NCBI RefSeq assembly: GCF_947632445.1
Contig: NZ_CANRPM010000023.1
Span: 1 to 40,581, forward strand
Source of the DNA: an uncultured Bacteroides sp.
GTDB lineage: Bacteria; Bacteroidota; Bacteroidia; Bacteroidales; Bacteroidaceae
Direction of reading: 5' to 3'
DNA length: 40,581 nucleotides
The notes beneath the pieces were generated by a model that was not told the origin of the DNA, did no database searches, and saw only the letters and a program-made list of their open reading frames with translations. Made by a program: the position numbers and the translations under genes. Positions 32,646 through 40,398 of the stretch are shown here, in pieces; within the stretch, counting starts at the first letter, position 1; each line of letters opens with the position of its first letter.

Positions 32646-33794
32646 TTATTTCGGCGCTCTCTTATACAGATAGAATGCGATGAAGGCATACAGGATGTTA
32701 GGGATCCATACTGCAACCATGGGCGGCACATTACCATTGACGGCAAATGTAGACGCAATGGTCTGGAACAGGATGTACGAAAAGCTCAGTCCCAATCCGA
32801 TACCCAGATAAAGTCCCATACCGCCTTTGGTCTTCTTGGACGATAAAGAGACTCCTATCAATGTCAGGATGAACGAGGCAAACGACATGGTGATGCGCTT
32901 GTGATATTCGATTTCGAACTCCTTGATATTGGCAAATCCTCGCTGCTTCTGGCGGTCGATGTATTCGCTCAACTGCGGATTGGTCAGCATTTCTTGCTGG
33001 TTCTTCATGATGAGAAAGTCAGCAGGCTCCATGAAAAGCGTCGTATCTATCCTGTCTCCATGCGTTATTTTCTCTTTCATTCCGTCCATTTCGCGTATCA
33101 TATAGTCCTTGATGATCCAGCGGTGATAGGCTGTCGTGTCGTAGGTAATGCTGCGGGCTGTCAAATGGGAAACCAGCTGCTTGTCCTTGAATTTGTCCAG
33201 CGAGAAACGGTAGCCTGTCTGACGATAGTTCTCGAAGCGGTCGATGTAGGCAATAACGCCTGTGTCCACCTCCAACTGGATGTTTCGTGCCGAATTGGCT
33301 TTTCGGGGTTTATAATACTTGTCTTCGAAATTGATGCGCGTCACGTTGCCTTTGGGGATGATGTATCCCCCAAGCCAGAAAGTGACAACGGCAATGATGC
33401 CGGCCGAAACCATATAGGGACGCAATATGCGTTTGAAGCTCATGCCTGAAGAAAACATAGCGATGATTTCCGAATTTTCTGTCAACTTGGAGGTGAAGAA
33501 AATGACGGCAATGAACACGAACAACGGGCTGAACAGGTTGGCAAAATAGGGGATGAAGTTCAAGTAATAGTCGAAGATGATGGCATTCCAGGGAGCATCG
33601 TGCGACATGAACTTATCCTGCTTCTCGTTAAAGTCGAAAACAACCGCAATGGAGATAATCAGTGCGATGGCGAAAATGTACGTTCCCATGAATTTCTTGA
33701 TGATGTACATATCCAGCCTCCTCAAATATCCACCTGTCAGCCTGGATATACTGACATTCAGTTTCGGAATCCGTTTACCTTTCAGCTTTTTCAT
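32646..33794 (-). CDS. lptG: LptF/LptG-family lipopolysaccharide export permease
   Basis: A 382-residue inner-membrane protein of the YjgP/YjgQ family, part of the LptB2FG transporter that extracts lipopolysaccharide from the inner membrane. Helices are seen at the N-terminus (RRLDMYIIKKFMGTYIFAIA, ALIISIAVVFDFNEKQDKF) and C-terminus (FASFILTLIGVSLSSKK, GLYLGIGLGLSFSYILFQTI), with a periplasmic jellyroll-like middle (about 130-290). F versus G cannot be separated confidently. The ATG at 33794 overlaps the tgt stop as ATGA, so it is preferred over upstream in-frame starts. It is the last gene of lon-tgt-lptG. Confidence 0.85.
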   Translation of the reverse strand: MKKLKGKRIPKLNVSISRLTGGYLRRLDMYIIKKFMGTYIFAIALIISIAVVFDFNEKQDKFMSHDAPWNAIIFDYYLNFIPYFANLFSPLFVFIAVIFFTSKLTENSEIIAMFSSGMSFKRILRPYMVSAGIIAVVTFWLGGYIIPKGNVTRINFEDKYYKPRKANSARNIQLEVDTGVIAYIDRFENYRQTGYRFSLDKFKDKQLVSHLTARSITYDTTAYHRWIIKDYMIREMDGMKEKITHGDRIDTTLFMEPADFLIMKNQQEMLTNPQLSEYIDRQKQRGFANIKEFEIEYHKRITMSFASFILTLIGVSLSSKKTKGGMGLYLGIGLGLSFSYILFQTIASTFAVNGNVPPMVAVWIPNILYAFIAFYLYKRAPK

Positions 33795-34921
33795 AATCTT
33801 GTAGATACTCGTTTGACCATCATGGGTTTCCAACTTGCAAAATCACCTGCAATGATGTGCTTGCGTGCCTCGCCCACCAGCCATAGGTAAAAGGCCAGGT
33901 TATGAATAGAGGCTATCTGCATGGCCAGCAACTCCTGCGCATGGAACAAATGGCGCAGGTAGGCCTTCGTGTAGAGTGTGTCCACGCACGAAGCACCGTC
34001 AGCCTCGATGGGCGAGAAGTCGGCTTCCCACTTCTTGTTGCGCATATTGATGATGCCGTCCTTGGTGAAGAGCATGCCGTTGCGGCCGTTGCGGGTAGGC
34101 ATCACGCAGTCGAACATGTCCACGCCCCGCTCAATACCCTCCAGTATGTTGACCGGCGTACCCACGCCCATCAGATAGCGGGGCTTGTCCTTGGGCAGAA
34201 TGCCGTTCACCAGTTCGATCATCTCGTACATCTTCTCCACAGGTTCGCCAACGGCCAGTCCGCCGATGGCGTTGCCTTCGGCCTCTTTCGAAGCAATGTA
34301 TTCGGCCGAACGTGTGCGCAGGTCGCGATAGACGCAGCCCTGCACTATAGGGAACAGTGCCTGATGGCAGCCATATTTCGGCTCCGTCTCGTTGAAGCGT
34401 GCGATGCAGCGATCCAACCAGCGATGCGTCAGCTCCATTGACTTCTTGGCGTATTCGTAGTCGGCATCGCCTGGTGTACATTCATCGAAGGCCATCATGA
34501 TGTCGGCCCCGATGGTACGCTCGATGTCTATCACACGCTCGGGCGTAAAGATGTGCTTGCTGCCGTCGATGTGTGATCGGAACTCGACTCCCTCCTCGCG
34601 CAGCTTGCGAATGCTCGAAAGAGAGAACACCTGGAAGCCGCCGCTGTCGGTCAGCATCGGGCGGTCGAAGCCGTTGAACTTGTGCAGGCCGCCCGCTTTC
34701 TCCAGCACGCTGAGACCCGGACGAAGGTACAGGTGGTAGGTGTTGCCCAAAATGATCTGCGCCTTGACGTCCTCTTTCAACTCTGTCAGGTGTACACCTT
34801 TGACGGTACCTACAGTACCTACGGGCATGAAGATGGGAGTCTCAATCTGCCCGTGGTCGGTCGTTATCAGACCTGCGCGGGCATTGGTCTTGCTGTCGAT
34901 ATATTGTAATTCAAATTTCAT
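33791..34921 (-). CDS. tgt: tRNA-guanine(34) transglycosylase (queuosine pathway)
   Basis: A 376-residue TIM-barrel enzyme that swaps guanine 34 of GUN-anticodon tRNAs for preQ1. The acid Asp92 is in LTDSGGFQVFS, the substrate loop in GADIMMAFDECTPG, and the nucleophile Asp near 269 in MFDCVMPTRNGRNG. The C-terminal zinc site is atypical. Where the family has CxCxxC before the conserved YxxAYLxHL, this protein has SPIEADGASCVDTLYTKAYL, with Gly, Ser and Asp aligned to the three Cys. The His of SIHNLAFYLWLV is kept. This variant is, to my memory, seen in other Bacteroidota. It overlaps lon and lptG by ATGA at each end. Confidence 0.93.
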   Translation of the reverse strand: MKFELQYIDSKTNARAGLITTDHGQIETPIFMPVGTVGTVKGVHLTELKEDVKAQIILGNTYHLYLRPGLSVLEKAGGLHKFNGFDRPMLTDSGGFQVFSLSSIRKLREEGVEFRSHIDGSKHIFTPERVIDIERTIGADIMMAFDECTPGDADYEYAKKSMELTHRWLDRCIARFNETEPKYGCHQALFPIVQGCVYRDLRTRSAEYIASKEAEGNAIGGLAVGEPVEKMYEMIELVNGILPKDKPRYLMGVGTPVNILEGIERGVDMFDCVMPTRNGRNGMLFTKDGIINMRNKKWEADFSPIEADGASCVDTLYTKAYLRHLFHAQELLAMQIASIHNLAFYLWLVGEARKHIIAGDFASWKPMMVKRVSTRL

Positions 34922-37410
34922 GCTTCCGTTTTTTGCTCCTTATCTTTCTTGACGGTCAGGTCGATAGGATCGGCCACCTTCTCGTCAGTCAGCGAGATGG
35001 CGAATACCTCCTTCACGTCCTTCACGTAGTGGAAAGTAAGTCCCTTCAAGTAAATGTCCTGAATTTCGTCAATGTTCTTGCGGTTCTCTTCGCTCAGGAT
35101 GATTTCCTTGATGCCTGCACGCTTAGCGGCCAAGATCTTCTCTTTGATGCCTCCCACAGGCAACACTCTGCCGCGCAGCGTGACCTCGCCTGTCATAGCC
35201 AAGTTGGCCTTTACCTTTCGCTGCGTCAGGGCCGATGCCAGCGAAGTGGCCATCGTGATGCCTGCCGAAGGCCCGTCTTTGGGGATGGCGCCTTCGGGCA
35301 CGTGGATGTGGATGTTCCAGTTGTCGAAAATCTCTTCGTCCAGTTCCAATAGCGAGGCATGCGCCTTGATGTACTCCAGCGCCAGCATGGCCGACTCCTT
35401 CATCACGTCGCCCAAGTTGCCCGTCAGTGTCAGACGTCCGCCCTTGCCACGACTCAGGCTCGTCTCCACGAAGAGGATTTCACCACCCATAGCCGTCCAT
35501 GCCAAGCCCGTCACTACGCCTGCATAGTCGTTGCCCTGGTACTTGTCGCGCGTGTATTCGGCCACGCCTAAGTAGTCGTACAAGTCTTTGGGCCTGATTT
35601 CCACCTTCGGCAACATTCCTTCAGTGGCATACTGTCGGGCCACCTTGCGCAATATCTTGCCTATCTTCTTCTCCAGTTCGCGCACGCCACTCTCGCGGGT
35701 GTACGATTCGATGATGGCCTCCAGCGTTTGTTTGAACAGTTTTACATCGGTCTCCTCCAGACCGTTGTTCTCCAATTCCTTGGGCACTAAGTGACGTCGG
35801 GCAATCTCGATTTTTTCTTCCGTGATATATCCGCTTACTTCTATCAGTTCCATACGATCCAGCAGAGGACTGGGAATGTGGTTCAAGTTGTTGGCCGTAG
35901 CGATAAACATCACCTTCGACAAGTCGTAGTCCACGTCAAGGAAGTTGTCATGGAAGGCCGAGTTCTGCTCAGGGTCAAGCACTTCAAGCAGGGCCGATGA
36001 CGGATCGCCCTGATGGTCGGCACTCAACTTGTCTATTTCGTCGAGGATAAAGACAGGGTTGGACGAGGCTGCCTTGATCAGATTCTTGATAATGCGTCCA
36101 GGCATGGCACCGATGTATGTGCGTCGGTGTCCGCGTATCTCGGCTTCATCATGCACGCCTCCCAGCGACATGCGCACATACTTGCGCTTCAGTGCAGCGG
36201 CGATGGAGCGTCCCAGCGACGTTTTTCCTACGCCTGGAGGGCCATATAGGCAGATGATGGGTGACTTCATGTCTCCCTTCAGTTTCAGTACGGCCAGGTG
36301 TTCCAAGATGCGTTCCTTCACCTTCTCCAGTCCGTAGTGATCCTTGTTCAGCGTCTTTTCGGCGTTCTTCAGGTTCAGGTTATCCGCCGTATAGATGCCC
36401 CACGGCAGGCTGAGCATTGTCTGCAAGTAGTTCAACTGTACGCTGTAATCAGGTGACTGCGGATGGATGCGCTCTAACTTATCCACCTCCTTCAGAAAGG
36501 TAGTCTTCACCTCGCTGCTCCATTTCACCGTCTCTGCCTTTTGGCGCATCTCGTCTATCTCCTGTTCCTGCGTGCTTCCGCCCAATTCGTCCTGAATGGT
36601 CTTGATTTGCTGTTGCAGGAAGTATTCGCGCTGCTGCTGGTCGATGTCTTCGCGGGCACGCATTTGGATAGATGCCTTGATTTCGGCCAACTGCACCTCG
36701 CGGTTCAGTATTTCCAACAGGTGATAGGCCCGTTCGCGCAGGGAAGTCATCTGCAGCAGTTCTATCTTTTCGTCCTTCTTCAGTTGCAGATTGGTGCAAA
36801 TAAAGTTGATGAGGAGGATGGAATTGGTAATGTTCTTGATGGCAAACGAGGGATCTTGCGAGAACATCTCTGCAGTACGCATATAGCGCACGATAAGATC
36901 CTTGCAGGCTTCAACCAGTGCCTGGAATTTCTTGTCGTTCTTGTCGGGCAGCTCCTCGTTGAGAGTGATCACGTGTCCCTTCAGGTAGGGGATGGTCTCG
37001 ACGATATCCTTCAATTGCATCCGCTTCACCCCTTGCAGGATAACAGTGGTGCTCTGGTCAGGCATTTCCAGCACGCGGATCACCTTGGCAACCGTACCTA
37101 TGTCGTGCAGGTCTTCTAACAGCGGCATTTCCGTGTCAGCCACCTTCTGGCACACCACGCCGATGTACATTTCTTTCTTTTCAGCGTCACGTATCAGTCG
37201 GAGTGATGACTTGCGGCCCACCGACACGGGTATGAGCACTCCTGGAAACAATACCATGTTGCGCAGCGGCAGCACGGGCAATACGTTGTCGATATCAACA
37301 TCCATAATCATCTGCTCATCGTTTCCTTCAAAGTCGGCAATGACGGAAAAGCCCTTTCCGCCCTGCGATTCGTCGCCACCCATATAAAATCTTTTCTTCA
37401 TTTCTGTCAT
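34918..37410 (-). CDS. lon: ATP-dependent protease La (Lon)
   Basis: An 830-residue cytosolic AAA+ serine protease for misfolded and regulatory proteins. The N-terminal LON domain (about 40-245) begins [21 protein letters not shown] coiled segment with [16 protein letters not shown] leads into the ATPase: Walker [17 protein letters not shown] near residue 390, then [17 protein letters not shown]. The protease domain has the Ser-Lys dyad, Ser715 in [10 protein letters not shown] and Lys758 in [12 protein letters not shown]. The N-terminus carries about 35 extra residues. Three Met codons (1, 4, 10) could start it. It heads lon-tgt-lptG. Confidence 0.95.
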   Translation of the reverse strand: MTEMKKRFYMGGDESQGGKGFSVIADFEGNDEQMIMDVDIDNVLPVLPLRNMVLFPGVLIPVSVGRKSSLRLIRDAEKKEMYIGVVCQKVADTEMPLLEDLHDIGTVAKVIRVLEMPDQSTTVILQGVKRMQLKDIVETIPYLKGHVITLNEELPDKNDKKFQALVEACKDLIVRYMRTAEMFSQDPSFAIKNITNSILLINFICTNLQLKKDEKIELLQMTSLRERAYHLLEILNREVQLAEIKASIQMRAREDIDQQQREYFLQQQIKTIQDELGGSTQEQEIDEMRQKAETVKWSSEVKTTFLKEVDKLERIHPQSPDYSVQLNYLQTMLSLPWGIYTADNLNLKNAEKTLNKDHYGLEKVKERILEHLAVLKLKGDMKSPIICLYGPPGVGKTSLGRSIAAALKRKYVRMSLGGVHDEAEIRGHRRTYIGAMPGRIIKNLIKAASSNPVFILDEIDKLSADHQGDPSSALLEVLDPEQNSAFHDNFLDVDYDLSKVMFIATANNLNHIPSPLLDRMELIEVSGYITEEKIEIARRHLVPKELENNGLEETDVKLFKQTLEAIIESYTRESGVRELEKKIGKILRKVARQYATEGMLPKVEIRPKDLYDYLGVAEYTRDKYQGNDYAGVVTGLAWTAMGGEILFVETSLSRGKGGRLTLTGNLGDVMKESAMLALEYIKAHASLLELDEEIFDNWNIHIHVPEGAIPKDGPSAGITMATSLASALTQRKVKANLAMTGEVTLRGRVLPVGGIKEKILAAKRAGIKEIILSEENRKNIDEIQDIYLKGLTFHYVKDVKEVFAISLTDEKVADPIDLTVKKDKEQKTEA

Positions 37411-37451
37411 GTTAAATTAGTACTCTCTTGTGAGAGTTCACAAAGCAACTG

Positions 37452-37459
37452 CAAATTTA
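37452..37459 (-). promoter_or_regulatory. Predicted -7 box for lon-tgt-lptG
   Basis: The minus strand reads TAAATTTG followed by C, 42 bases upstream of the lon ATG at 37410. No heat-shock operator (CIRCE) was recognised nearby. Confidence 0.45.
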
Positions 37460-37544
37460 CGCTATTTCTTTCTATTAATCGGCCCCTAATCCTTTAAAAA
37501 GGCAAAAAACAGCGTTTCACATGCATTATTCCTTCGGTTTTCAC

Positions 37545-37552
37545 TAATTTTG
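37545..37552 (+). promoter_or_regulatory. Predicted -7 box for the trmN6 gene
   Basis: TAATTTTG followed by CC, 24 bases upstream of the ATG at 37576, matches the consensus. It is divergent from the lon box. Confidence 0.5.
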
Positions 37553-37575
37553 CCCGAACAATAACCGCAACCGAT

Positions 37576-38283
37576 ATGTCCGACTCGTCTTTTTTGTTTA
37601 AACAATTTATTATACGCCACGATCGCTGTGCCATGAAGGTAGGCACCGACGGCGTGTTGTTAGGAGCATGGGCACCTGTAGCCCAGGCACATACGGCGCT
37701 TGATGTGGGCACAGGCACAGGCCTCGTAGCCCTCCAGTTGGCCCAACGCAACCCCTTTCTGTGTGTAACGGCGATCGAGATAGACGCTCCTGCCGCTATG
37801 CAGGCGGCAGAGAACGTAACTGCTTCTCCCTGGCCCGACCGGATAGAGGTGGTATGTACCGATTTCAAGGATTTTCAGCCAGCCGCAGGTTTCGATTTGA
37901 TCGTTTCCAATCCCCCTTACTACGTAGATGCCCTACCATGCCCTGATCGTCAGCGCAATACCGCCCGCCATGCCGGCAGCCTGAACTACGACCTACTCTT
38001 CCTTCGTTCAGCCCGTCTGCTCAACGAAGGAGGCTTAGTGAGTATCATCATTACCAGTGAGATGGAGTCTCAGGCTGAAGATGCAGCTTGGATGCAGGGA
38101 TTGTATCCCCAACGGCGTACGCGTGTGTACACCAAGGCAAGCCAGTCCGTCCGCCGCGTATTGATTACATTCGGCCGTCAGCTGGGGCCTGTGGACGAAG
38201 ACACGCTCTACATCCACCAAGCGAACGGCGATTACACCAACGACTACCGCCGTTTGACGGGCGAGTTCTACCTGAAGTTCTGA
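37576..38283 (+). CDS. trmN6: tRNA1(Val) (adenine(37)-N6)-methyltransferase
   Basis: A 235-residue SAM-dependent methyltransferase (YfiC/TrmN6 type) that makes m6A37 in tRNA-Val1. The opening FLFKQFIIRHDRCAMKVGTD is the family start. The SAM motif ALDVGTGTGLVALQLAQRNP is near residue 38, and the N6-adenine catalytic motif IVSNPPYYVDAL is near residue 113. The C-terminal region (KASQSVRRVLITFGRQLGP) is typical. It has its own promoter, divergent from lon. Base composition is still like the rest of the core genome; the AT-rich tract starts just after it. Confidence 0.9.
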   Translation: MSDSSFLFKQFIIRHDRCAMKVGTDGVLLGAWAPVAQAHTALDVGTGTGLVALQLAQRNPFLCVTAIEIDAPAAMQAAENVTASPWPDRIEVVCTDFKDFQPAAGFDLIVSNPPYYVDALPCPDRQRNTARHAGSLNYDLLFLRSARLLNEGGLVSIIITSEMESQAEDAAWMQGLYPQRRTRVYTKASQSVRRVLITFGRQLGPVDEDTLYIHQANGDYTNDYRRLTGEFYLKF

Positions 38284-38379
38284 GGAGGTAGGTTGGGTAA
38301 CCGTCTTCACATGGCATCCTTTGCTGCAATTTGGCCAACTGTAATTTTAACAAAAATACATAGGTTTGCAAATCTGATA

Positions 38380-38501
38380 AAATACCCTGTAAACGATGTA
38401 TTATAGCAAGAGAAACTGGGCTAACATCATAGCCGTAAAGGTCGATTTCATCTATCTCTAAATCTATTTCCGACAAAAATATTAGCCAGTTCTTTTTTCA
38501 T
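38380..38501 (-). pseudogene. Possible frameshifted remnant downstream of the radical SAM gene
   Basis: On the minus strand an ATG at 38499-38501 opens MKKELANIFV, then stops seven codons later. The neighbouring frame continues SEIDLEIDEIDLYGYDVSPV and on into SLAIIHRLQ. A one-base shift would join them into a single acidic small protein. I do not recognise it. Candidate -7 boxes of both directions occur at 38351-38368. The remaining part of this 232-bp gap shows nothing definite. Confidence 0.35.
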
Positions 38502-38515
38502 AATCATAGGTCATC

Positions 38516-39403
38516 TTACAAGGATTTAATACTATCCCTGTATCGTTTCAATTCATGTTCACTAATTTGCCTTATTGCTAAATCCAACTCGTTAAGTATT
38601 CTCACTTTATCATTTGGTATCATCCCTACAAACGGAATAGTGTTTGATACGGTATTACCCAATAATGTTGTTTCTATGTTCAAGTTTGAGATAAACGTCT
38701 TTAATTCTAATAATCTCTCATGTTCTGTCGCTTCTACATATGTTCCTTTTTGTATTTCCTGATATAGCTTCGATTCAGGAAATACAGTTAATGAAACGAA
38801 GTTGATAGTAAACGGATTGAGCTTGTTAAACACCGTAGCTGTATTGACAGCGTTTTGTCGCCCCTTATTTTTACCTGCAAGGCCTGTCAGATACACAAAG
38901 TTGTACTTGATATTAGCTTCTTCCAATTTTTTGCATTGTTCGAAAATATCATTAGCTGTATAACCCTTATCCATTTTTGCAAGAGTTTCGTCATCTCCAG
39001 ATTCTGTACCAATGCTGATACTATCGAAACCTAAATGACGTAAATTTCTTAATTCGCCTACTGTTTTAGGCTCTATATCTGAAATTCTTGCGAACATACC
39101 GATACTTTCGCAATACCTAAGATACTTTCTAATTAGGAGTCCTAAATCCAATAGCCTATTATAGCTTAATGCAAATGGATTGGCTCCGGTTAAAAAGATA
39201 CGTCTTGCCCTTGGTTGATACTTCTGTATTACCTCCAAATCTTCTTTAACCTCGGTTATAGGTGATAGTCGAAACTTTGTGCCATGATACAAACTGCAAA
39301 ATTTGCATTTGTTATATGTACATCCGGCTGTTACCTGTAAGAGTTGAGAACTTGCCTCATAAGGAGGTCTCCAAACCTGTCCTGTAAAATGTAATAGTTT
39401 CAT
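38516..39403 (-). CDS. Radical SAM protein of unknown function
   Basis: A 295-residue radical SAM enzyme. The cluster motif is in TAGCTYNKCKFCSLYHGTKF near residue 28. Its spacing is CX4CX2C rather than the textbook CX3CX2C, a form also seen in some other radical SAM subfamilies. The TIM-barrel strands follow: RRIFLTGANPFALSYNRLLD, EPKTVGELRNLRHLGFDSIS and then IGTESGDDETLAKMDKGYT. LPxY-like or SPASM cysteines are absent. The N-terminus (FTGQVWRPPYEASSQLLQVT) resembles an Elp3/HemN-like group in anaerobes. Substrate unknown. The gene is visibly AT-rich compared with its neighbours and is divergent from an HxlR-type regulator, suggesting an acquired, regulated cassette. Confidence 0.88.
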   Translation of the reverse strand: MKLLHFTGQVWRPPYEASSQLLQVTAGCTYNKCKFCSLYHGTKFRLSPITEVKEDLEVIQKYQPRARRIFLTGANPFALSYNRLLDLGLLIRKYLRYCESIGMFARISDIEPKTVGELRNLRHLGFDSISIGTESGDDETLAKMDKGYTANDIFEQCKKLEEANIKYNFVYLTGLAGKNKGRQNAVNTATVFNKLNPFTINFVSLTVFPESKLYQEIQKGTYVEATEHERLLELKTFISNLNIETTLLGNTVSNTIPFVGMIPNDKVRILNELDLAIRQISEHELKRYRDSIKSL

Positions 39404-39443
39404 ATATATTGTAATTAAGCATTTTAAAATCCGTTATTTTCTA

Positions 39444-39451
39444 TACTTTTG
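39444..39451 (+). promoter_or_regulatory. Predicted -7 box, hxlR direction
   Basis: TACTTTTG followed by C matches TAnnTTTG. It faces the minus-strand box at 39457-39464 only 5 bp away, so the two transcripts would start across each other. A weaker box, TACGTTTA, lies closer to the gene at 39512-39519. Confidence 0.45.
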
Positions 39452-39456
39452 CATTG

Positions 39457-39464
39457 CAAAGTTA
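39457..39464 (-). promoter_or_regulatory. Predicted -7 box for the radical SAM gene
   Basis: The minus strand reads TAACTTTG followed by C. It lies 54 bases before the radical SAM ATG at 39403. Confidence 0.5.
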
Positions 39465-39506
39465 GGATGTTGCTTCTGAAAAAAGAAGAACTATACTATC
39501 TGTCAG

Positions 39507-39528
39507 ACACTTACGTTTAGGTTAGTGT
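39507..39528. promoter_or_regulatory. Candidate HxlR-type operator (22-bp near-palindrome)
   Basis: ACACTTAC, a 6-base spacer, then GTTAGTGT form an inverted repeat with one mismatched pair. It lies 33-54 bases upstream of the regulator's ATG and covers the weak -7 box at 39512. HxlR/YodB-group regulators bind such dyads as dimers. The assignment is by position and symmetry only. Confidence 0.45.
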
Positions 39529-39560
39529 TTCTCAATATCAGCAATATTAAAGATGAAAAA

Positions 39561-39911
39561 ATGAGAAAAAAGTTGGATTATGATTTTTGTCCAGCATCTC
39601 CAGTATTGGAATGGTTGGGTGATAAGTGGGCTTTAGTCGTTTTGTTGAAATTACATGAAACAGGGGTAATACGTTTCAATGAATTATATAAAACAATCCC
39701 TTCCATTTCGGAAAAAATGCTTTCTTCCGTTTTACGCTCATTGGTAACAGACGGATTAGTAAATAGGGAAATATATCCATCCGTACCACCCAAAGTAGAA
39801 TATTATGTATCAGAGTTCGGTGAAACTTTAATTCCTCATTTAGAGCAATTAAAACAATGGGGACAAGAGAATTTCGATACGATAATGAGAAATAGACAGA
39901 TAAATAAATAA
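39561..39911 (+). CDS. HxlR/DUF24-family winged-helix regulator
   Basis: A 116-residue DNA-binding protein of the HxlR group (formaldehyde, quinone or thiol-stress regulators in Bacillus). The opening KLDYDFCPASPVLEWLGDKW has the conserved N-terminal Cys used for redox sensing in several members. The helix-turn-helix and wing follow: VIRFNELYKTIPSISEKMLS, then LRSLVTDGLVNREIYPSVPP and KVEYYVSEFGETLIPHL. The frame is open from 39525 (GTG), but the ATG at 39561 is preferred because the upstream part overlaps the putative operator. It is divergent from the radical SAM gene, its likely target. Confidence 0.9.
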   Translation: MRKKLDYDFCPASPVLEWLGDKWALVVLLKLHETGVIRFNELYKTIPSISEKMLSSVLRSLVTDGLVNREIYPSVPPKVEYYVSEFGETLIPHLEQLKQWGQENFDTIMRNRQINK

Positions 39912-39948
39912 GTAGATGTTCATAATTAGTTTAATCATATAGATTTGT

Positions 39949-39956
39949 TACCTTTG
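39949..39956 (+). promoter_or_regulatory. Predicted -7 box for the IS transposase
   Basis: TACCTTTG followed by CC matches TAnnTTTG, 26 bases before the transposase ATG at 39982. Confidence 0.45.
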
Positions 39957-39981
39957 CCTCATAAACTTCAAAGAAACACTT

Positions 39982-40398
39982 ATGGGCAAAATCAAATCAA
40001 TCATCTTAAAGGACTCCGAACGCTTGGCGTTGGAAAGGGGTTTCCGACAAGGGAACAGCCATTGCTTCCGCATGCGTTGCCGTGCCGTACAGCTCAAATC
40101 GTCAGGACTTTCAAGCAAGCAGGTAGGTTTGCAGACGGAGATGTCGCATGTATCCGTCAACTTTTGGGTGAAACGTTTCATGCAGGAAGGCATCAGCGGC
40201 CTGCAGACCCGCCCCGGTCGTGGGCGCAAGCCTATCATGGACTGTACGGACGAGGAAGTTGTCCGCAAAGCCATAGAACAGGACAGGCAAAGCGTCGGCA
40301 AGGCTCGCGAAGCTTGGCAGAAGGCCACGGGCAAAGAAGCGAGCGACCTGACATTCAAGCGTTTTTTATCAGCATTGGCGCAAGATATAAGCGAATAA
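39982..40398 (+). pseudogene. IS630-type transposase, N-terminal part, frameshifted
   Basis: A 138-codon frame encodes the DNA-binding half of an IS630/Tc1-mariner-like transposase: LSSKQVGLQTEMSHVSVNFW and then VKRFMQEGISGLQTRPGRGR, followed by the linker KPIMDCTDEEVVRKAIEQ. It stops at 40396-40398 after FLSALAQDISE. The next frame continues the expected sequence (YKRIRKRPRGVPSPQLYTYK), so one base appears to be missing near 40386-40391 (probably GATATTAAGCG or similar originally). No slippery heptamer is seen, so programmed frameshifting is less likely than damage or a sequencing error. Confidence 0.75.

Noticed and set aside
39525..39560. GTG-initiated N-terminal extension of the HxlR regulator.
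   Set aside because: It would add 12 unconserved residues and overlaps the putative operator. ATG 39561 gives the normal family start.
40386..40398. Programmed -1 frameshift in the IS630 transposase.
   Set aside because: No slippery heptamer is visible at the junction, and a single-base deletion explains the break more simply.
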